Part shown: in pieces, positions 59,827 through 64,000 of the stretch
Layout: each line of letters begins with the position of its first letter
Position numbering within the stretch: position 1 is the first letter of the stretch
Assembly (NCBI GenBank): GCA_020850455.1
Contig: JADZEQ010000001.1
Span: 1 to 64,000, forward strand
Source of the DNA: Sphingomonadaceae bacterium
Lineage (GTDB): Bacteria > Pseudomonadota > Alphaproteobacteria > Sphingomonadales > Sphingomonadaceae
Reading direction: 5' to 3'
DNA length: 64,000 nt
The notes under the pieces: generated by a model
What the model saw: only the letters and a program-made list of their open reading frames with translations
Databases searched by the model: none
Told to the model about the DNA's origin: nothing
Translations under genes and position numbers: made by a program

Positions 59827-61176
59827 TCAGCGGTTGCACAAGGTCCGTGCCTTGGCCACCACCTTGTCCGCGTCAATGATTGCCGCACGTTCCAGATTGG
59901 CGGCGTAGGGTAAGGGCACATCCTCATCACAGACGCGCAATACCGGCGCGTCGAGGTCATCGAACGCCTGTTCCATAACGACCATAGCCAGTTCGCTGGC
60001 GATGGAACAGACCGGCCAGCCCTCCTCCACAATCAGCAGGCGGTTGGTCTTGCGCAGGCTGGCGATGACGGTGGCCGTGTCGAGCGGGCGCAAGGTACGC
60101 AAATCAATGACTTCGGCTGAAATTCCTTCAGCCGCCAATTTTTCGGCTGCATCGAGCGCGACGCCAACCCCAATCGAATAGGAAACGATGCTCAGGTCGC
60201 TCCCCGTCCGGCGCACCAATGCCTTGCCGATCGGCAGGACATGATCGTCGATCGCCGGCACATCAAAGCTGCGGCCATACATGAGTTCATTTTCGAGGAA
60301 GACGACCGGGTCTTCGCTGCGGATCGCCGCCTTCATCAGCCCCTTGGCATCCGCCGCGTCATAAGGCGCGAGGACAATCAGGCCGGGGACGCTGGCATAC
60401 CATGGTCCGAAATTCTGGCTATGCTGCGCGCCGACCCGGCTCGCCGCGCCATTGGGCCCGCGAAAAACGATCGGGCAGCGCATCTGCCCGCCCGACATAT
60501 AATTGGTCTTTGCAGCAGAATTGATAATATGATCAATGGCTTGCAGTGCAAAGTTAAAGGTCATGAACTCGATAACCGGGCGCAAACCACCCATGGCCGC
60601 GCCAGCGCCCAGACCGGCAAAACCATATTCGGTGATCGGCGTGTCAATGACCCGACGCGGCCCGAACATGTCGAGCAAACCCTGCGTCACCTTGTACGCG
60701 CCCTGATATTCGGCGACTTCTTCACCCATGACAAAGACGCGCTCGTCGCGGCGCATTTCCTCCGCCATGGCATCGCGCAATGCCTCTCGCACCGTGGTTG
60801 CAACCATCGCGGTGCCGGCGGGAATCGCCGGGTCTGCATGCGCGACCGCTGGCGGCGGCGGTGGCGGTGGTGCAGCAGGTGCTGCTGCAACGGGCGCAGG
60901 TGCAGCGGCGGGGATCGGCGTTGTAACATCACCCGCATCGCTGCCAATCAGCGCGATGACGGTGCCGACCTTCACCCCCTCGCTCCCTTCGGGGACGAGG
61001 ATTTTGCCGATCACCCCTTCATCGACCGCTTCAAATTCCATCGTCGCCTTGTCGGTTTCAATCTCCGCCATAATGTCGCCCGACGACACGCTGTCGCCTT
61101 CTTTGACGAGCCATTTGGCGAGTGTCCCTTCCTCCATCGTCGGGGACAGCGCGGGCATTTTAATCTCGATCGCCAT
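59827..61176 (-). CDS. pdhB: Pyruvate dehydrogenase E1 beta subunit with N-terminal lipoyl domain
   Basis: A 449-residue protein. A lipoyl domain fills about 1-78 with the modified lysine K43 in ETDKATMEF. An Ala/Pro linker (about 88-118) follows, then the E1-beta transketolase-type domain ([26 protein letters not shown]). Lipoyl-fused PdhB is the alphaproteobacterial form of the enzyme. It works with PdhA to decarboxylate pyruvate. The start overlaps the pdhA stop as TGATG. Confidence 0.96.
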   Translation of the reverse strand: MAIEIKMPALSPTMEEGTLAKWLVKEGDSVSSGDIMAEIETDKATMEFEAVDEGVIGKILVPEGSEGVKVGTVIALIGSDAGDVTTPIPAAAPAPVAAAPAAPPPPPPPAVAHADPAIPAGTAMVATTVREALRDAMAEEMRRDERVFVMGEEVAEYQGAYKVTQGLLDMFGPRRVIDTPITEYGFAGLGAGAAMGGLRPVIEFMTFNFALQAIDHIINSAAKTNYMSGGQMRCPIVFRGPNGAASRVGAQHSQNFGPWYASVPGLIVLAPYDAADAKGLMKAAIRSEDPVVFLENELMYGRSFDVPAIDDHVLPIGKALVRRTGSDLSIVSYSIGVGVALDAAEKLAAEGISAEVIDLRTLRPLDTATVIASLRKTNRLLIVEEGWPVCSIASELAMVVMEQAFDDLDAPVLRVCDEDVPLPYAANLERAAIIDADKVVAKARTLCNR

Positions 61177-62255
61177 CAGTAATTTTCCACCAGCACATCG
61201 GTATAAAGTTCGGGCAAATCCGGTTCGGGCGCGCTTTCGGCAAAATCCGCTGCGACCGACACAATTTTGCGGATTTCCTGATCGATGGCCTTCAGCGCGT
61301 CTTCGCTCGCCCCAGCTTTGAGCAAATCAGCCTTCAGCCCCTCAATCGGGTCGCTCTTTTCGCGCACCGCCTGCACTTCTTCGCGGCTGCGATATTTGGC
61401 GGGGTCGGACATGCTATGCCCGCGATAGCGATAGGTTTTGAGTTCGAGGAGCACCGGTCCCTTGCCGCTGCGTACCCATGCCAACGCCTTTTCGGCGGCA
61501 TCGCGCACTTCGAGCACGTCCATGCCATTCACCTGCACGCCGGGGATACGGAAGCTTTCGCCGCGCCGATAAAGCTGATCCTCCGCCGATGCACGGTTGA
61601 CCGAAGTGCCCATCGCATATTGGTTATTTTCAATCACAAAGACGATCGGCAGCTTCCACAATTCGGCCATGTTGAAGCTTTCATAAACCTGGCCCTGGTT
61701 GGCCGCGCCATCGCCAAAATAGGCGAGGCAGACGCCCCCATCGTCGCGATATTTATGCGCAAAGGCGAGGCCATTGCCGAGCGCGACCTGCGCACCGACG
61801 ATGCCGTGACCGCCGTAAAATTTATGCTCGACGCTGAACATATGCATCGAACCGCCCTTGCCGCGCGAAATCCCCGCCGCACGGCCGGTGAGTTCCGCCA
61901 TAATCACGTTGGGGTCAATGCCATAGGCCAGCATATGACCATGGTCGCGATAGCCGGTGATAACGCTGTCCCGCTTGGGGTCGAGCGCCGATTGCAGGCC
62001 GACTGCCACCGCCTCTTGCCCGATATAAAGGTGGCAGAAACCGCCGATCAGCCCCAGCCCGTACAACTGCCCCGCCTTTTCCTCAAAGCGTCGGATGAGC
62101 AGCATTTCGCGGTAAAATGCCTCCATCGTCGCCAGATCGGCGGGATAACGGCCATGCGCCTCCGGCTTTTCGCGGTTGGAAAGCACAGCGCCCTGCGCTT
62201 TGGCCGCCGCCTTGGCTGGTTTGGCGGTTGCCGATTTCTGCCCCTTTGCGGCCAA
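61176..62255 (-). CDS. pdhA: Pyruvate dehydrogenase E1 alpha subunit
   Basis: A 359-residue protein best started at TTG 62255, which has an excellent GGGGAGGG upstream; the open frame to 62315 lacks one. The thiamine diphosphate motif is [15 protein letters not shown] to [10 protein letters not shown]. The first about 40 residues are an Ala/Lys-rich leader. TTG may set a low initiation rate relative to pdhB. It is preceded by ftsB on the same strand (127-base gap). Confidence 0.95.
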   Translation of the reverse strand: MAAKGQKSATAKPAKAAAKAQGAVLSNREKPEAHGRYPADLATMEAFYREMLLIRRFEEKAGQLYGLGLIGGFCHLYIGQEAVAVGLQSALDPKRDSVITGYRDHGHMLAYGIDPNVIMAELTGRAAGISRGKGGSMHMFSVEHKFYGGHGIVGAQVALGNGLAFAHKYRDDGGVCLAYFGDGAANQGQVYESFNMAELWKLPIVFVIENNQYAMGTSVNRASAEDQLYRRGESFRIPGVQVNGMDVLEVRDAAEKALAWVRSGKGPVLLELKTYRYRGHSMSDPAKYRSREEVQAVREKSDPIEGLKADLLKAGASEDALKAIDQEIRKIVSVAADFAESAPEPDLPELYTDVLVENY

Positions 62256-62382
62256 GTCACCCTCCCCCAAATTTACGTGGCGCCGCGCGCCGCACATTTG
62301 TCCGGCTATAGGCAATCTGCCGCGCGATGCAACGGCGAAGGCGTTACGGCATCGTGCTATTTGGTTGCGATAGAGAGCAGAA

Positions 62383-62709
62383 TCAGCGCTGCGGATGCAG
62401 CGGAATTACAATATCGTCGGGGTGCACATAATTAAGCTCGCCGCGTAGCATTTCATCGGCCAAATCGGGGTCGACATGATGCGGGTTGAGCAAGCGCTTG
62501 CGGTTGATGAGCCGCACCCGTTCGGCCTTTAATTCGGCCAGTTGCACGCGGCTCGCCGCCAATTCGCGGCGATAATCGCTCCACGCAAAAACGCCGGTGC
62601 TGCCGAACAGCAACCATGTGGCGATGACAATGCCACCGGCAATCGACAGCAGTACGGCCCCGGAAGGGCGCCTGCTTCGAATCTTGGGTGGGTTGGCGTT
62701 ACGCGGCAT
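62383..62709 (-). CDS. ftsB: FtsB/DivIC-family septum formation initiator
   Basis: A 108-residue protein from ATG 62709 (ATG 62724 also in frame). A single membrane helix at about 17-39 is followed by a coiled coil at about 42-75 (DYRRELAASRVQLAELKAER). FtsB joins FtsL and FtsQ in the divisome and signals to FtsWI. It precedes pdhA-pdhB as in other alphaproteobacteria. Three GANTC sites lie in its upstream region. Confidence 0.88.
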   Translation of the reverse strand: MPRNANPPKIRSRRPSGAVLLSIAGGIVIATWLLFGSTGVFAWSDYRRELAASRVQLAELKAERVRLINRKRLLNPHHVDPDLADEMLRGELNYVHPDDIVIPLHPQR

Positions 62710-62717
62710 GGCCCCTT

Positions 62718-62773
62718 GAATCACGCAAGTTACGGTGCGTCAACCACCATTTCATAAGTGATTCAAATGATTC
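62718..62773. promoter_or_regulatory. Cluster of three GANTC methylation sites upstream of ftsB/rplY
   Basis: GAATC at 62718-62722 and GATTC at 62760-62764 and 62769-62773 lie in the 241-base divergent spacer between ftsB and rplY. GANTC is the target of the cell-cycle methylase CcrM in alphaproteobacteria, and methylated sites in promoters can be read by GcrA. Confidence 0.45.
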
Positions 62774-62950
62774 GATGAAGTTGTGGTCGGTGAACATAAT
62801 ATGTTGCGCGCCAGCGAAATGCGCCCGCCCCCTTTCCAAACCTGCCCCATGCTTGCCTTTTACCCGCAACATGGCTATGCGCGCGCCCTTCCAGCCATGG
62901 TCATCCCTGGAGGCGTGGCGGAAGTCCAAATTGGAAATGGAGTAAGTTAC

Positions 62951-63574
62951 ATGAGCGAACAGCTGACGCTGTCGGCCGAAACGCGCGATCGGGAAGGCAA
63001 GGGAGCATCCCGTGCATTGCGCAACAATGGCCGCGTACCCGCCGTCATCTATGGTGGCAAATCCGAACCGCAGACGATCCATCTTGAAGAAAAAGCGCTG
63101 GTCAAAGCATTGATGACCGGCCATTTCTTCAACAGCGTTGTCGAAGTCACCGTTGGTGGCAAGGCGCAAACCACCCTGCCCAAGGATGTTGCCTTTCACC
63201 CGGTCACCGAACGCCCGATGCACGTTGATTTCCTGCGCGTTGCCAAGGATACCAAGCTGACCGTCAACGTCCCGGTCCACTTCATCAATGAAGAAAAATC
63301 GCCGGGCCTGAAGCGCGGTGGCGTTCTGAACATCGTGCGCCATGACGTCGAACTGGCCTGCGATGCCAGCCATATCCCCGATGAACTGACCATCGACCTT
63401 AGCGGTTATGACGTTGGTGATTCGATCCACATTTCTGCCGTCACCCTGCCCCAAGGGGCTTCGCCGACGATCACCGACCGCGATTTCACCATCGCCACCG
63501 TCGTTGCGCCGTCGGGCCTGCGTTCGGCCGAAGGTGACAATAGCAAAACCGAAGGCGACACCGCCGAGGGCTAA
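62951..63574 (+). CDS. rplY: 50S ribosomal protein L25 (CTC-type, long form)
   Basis: A 207-residue protein from ATG 62951 with GGAG nine bases upstream; the open frame to 62783 is not supported. The 5S-rRNA-binding L25 domain covers about 1-95 ([14 protein letters not shown]), followed by the TL5/CTC C-terminal beta domain. It binds 5S rRNA. The pairing with pth downstream is standard. Confidence 0.94.
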   Translation: MSEQLTLSAETRDREGKGASRALRNNGRVPAVIYGGKSEPQTIHLEEKALVKALMTGHFFNSVVEVTVGGKAQTTLPKDVAFHPVTERPMHVDFLRVAKDTKLTVNVPVHFINEEKSPGLKRGGVLNIVRHDVELACDASHIPDELTIDLSGYDVGDSIHISAVTLPQGASPTITDRDFTIATVVAPSGLRSAEGDNSKTEGDTAEG

Positions 63575-63600
63575 GCCAAACAAATATTCAGCACTTGCCA

Positions 63601-63630
63601 ACCCCTCCCCTTTTGGGGGAGGGGTTTTTT
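63601..63630 (+). terminator. Terminator hairpin directly before pth
   Basis: ACCCCTCCCC (63601-63610) pairs perfectly with GGGGAGGGGT (63616-63625) across a TTTTG loop, and TTTTT follows at 63626-63630. The pth ATG is the very next base. The 3' arm GGGGGAGGGG is also the only plausible Shine-Dalgarno sequence for pth. Confidence 0.8.
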
Positions 63631-64000
63631 ATGCAAATCTGGGCAGGTCTCGGCAATCCGGGCGCGAATTACGCGCTCCACCGACATAATGTCGGCTTCA
63701 TGCTGGCCGACGTCTTGGCAGCAGATGGGCAATTTGGCCCATGGACGCGCAAATTTCAGGCTCTGGTCGCCGAAGGGCGGATTGGCACCAGCCGCATCCT
63801 CCTGATGAAGCCGCAGACCTTCATGAACGAAAGCGGCCGCGCGATTGGCGAAGCATTGCGCTTTTTCAAGGGCGTCGCCGAAGATGTTACCATATTTTAC
63901 GATGAACTGGATCTCGCCCCCATGAAGATCAAGCTGCAACGCGGCGGCGGCGCAGCGGGGCATAATGGCGTGCGTTCGACCATCCAACATATTGGCGCAG
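63631..64000 (+). CDS. pth: Peptidyl-tRNA hydrolase, 3' end beyond the window
   Basis: The first 123 residues are present. IWAGLGNPGANY and HRHNVGFMLAD contain the substrate-binding Asn (GLGNPG) and the catalytic His; LMKPQTFMNESG and IFYDELDL continue the family signature, and GGGAAGHNGVRS follows near the window end. It frees tRNA from dropped-off peptidyl-tRNA. The gene is cut by the window edge at residue 123 of about 190. The start is unambiguous, but its ribosome site lies in a terminator stem. Confidence 0.95.
   Translation, partial: MQIWAGLGNPGANYALHRHNVGFMLADVLAADGQFGPWTRKFQALVAEGRIGTSRILLMKPQTFMNESGRAIGEALRFFKGVAEDVTIFYDELDLAPMKIKLQRGGGAAGHNGVRSTIQHIGA

Noticed and set aside
1-64000. 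tRNA, rRNA, CRISPR arrays and IS elements
   Set aside because: No T-loop-like GTTCGAxTC within a clover-leaf context, no regular spaced repeats and no transposase-like ORF were found by eye; a tRNAscan or CRISPR search was not possible.

Overview
The window looks like a piece of an alphaproteobacterial chromosome, most likely from the order Sphingomonadales. This is inferred from gene order and protein character, not from a database search. The supporting signs are: pyruvate dehydrogenase E1-beta carrying its own lipoyl domain next to ftsB; split trp clusters (trpF / trpBA-accD-folC and trpEGDC-moaC-lexA); LexA boxes of the alphaproteobacterial GTTC-N7-GTTC type; GANTC sites; and lolCD-dnaE and tpiA-secG-pyrG gene orders. 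Genes are densely packed, with many ATGA or TGATG start/stop overlaps.

Positions 1 to about 9,190 are the right-hand part of an integrated mobile element. It carries a phospholipase-D-like gene (cut by the window edge) overlapping a large SF2/SNF2-type helicase gene. This pair resembles the nuclease-helicase pairs of anti-phage systems but I cannot assign it to a named one. Next come a small AlpA/excisionase-like DNA-binding protein and a three-gene minus-strand unit: a large serine recombinase followed by two ParB/RepB-like proteins. A divergently transcribed helix-turn-helix regulator follows. The element ends inside radC: only the JAMM-motif 3' end of radC remains at about 9,187-9,354.

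From 9,355 onward the content is core chromosome. 9.4-18.2 kb: purB, a LapA-like membrane protein, pyrF, trpF, then a Tat-exported GH109-type glycosidase gene on the opposite strand, then trpB-trpA-accD-folC. 18.2-22.2 kb: an AmpG-like permease, an RluB-type pseudouridine synthase, rsmD and a radical-SAM gene with a LexA box just upstream. 22.2-29.9 kb (minus strand): lolC-lolD-glutathione peroxidase-dnaE-acyl-CoA ligase. 29.9-30.24 kb: a gene-free stretch ending in a strong plus-strand terminator, a candidate small-RNA locus. 30.2-34.1 kb (minus strand): tpiA-secG-pyrG and a Crp/Fnr regulator. 34.2-41.4 kb: a PpiD-like foldase, trpE-trpG-trpD-trpC-moaC, then lexA with its own LexA box. 41.4-49.1 kb: comEC, gltX, gltA, a histidine-kinase-like protein lacking the phospho-acceptor histidine, and a two-part membrane protein of unknown function. 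49.3-56.4 kb: gyrA, a DUF952 protein, a TauD-like dioxygenase, a lysoplasmalogenase-like protein, trmFO, an EF-hand protein and a divergent squalene/phytoene synthase family protein. 56.5-59.8 kb: three Tad-type pseudopilin/adhesin genes. 59.8-64.0 kb: ftsB-pdhA-pdhB on the minus strand, then rplY and the start of pth on the plus strand.

The best candidates for new biology are the PLD-helicase pair on the island, the terminator-ended non-coding locus at 29.9-30.2 kb, the trpE gene with no canonical start codon, the two proteins with apparently inactivated catalytic motifs (46.4-49.1 kb), the LexA box before the radical-SAM gene, and the terminator hairpin that contains the likely pth ribosome binding site. 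I found no tRNA, rRNA, CRISPR array or insertion sequence by eye.
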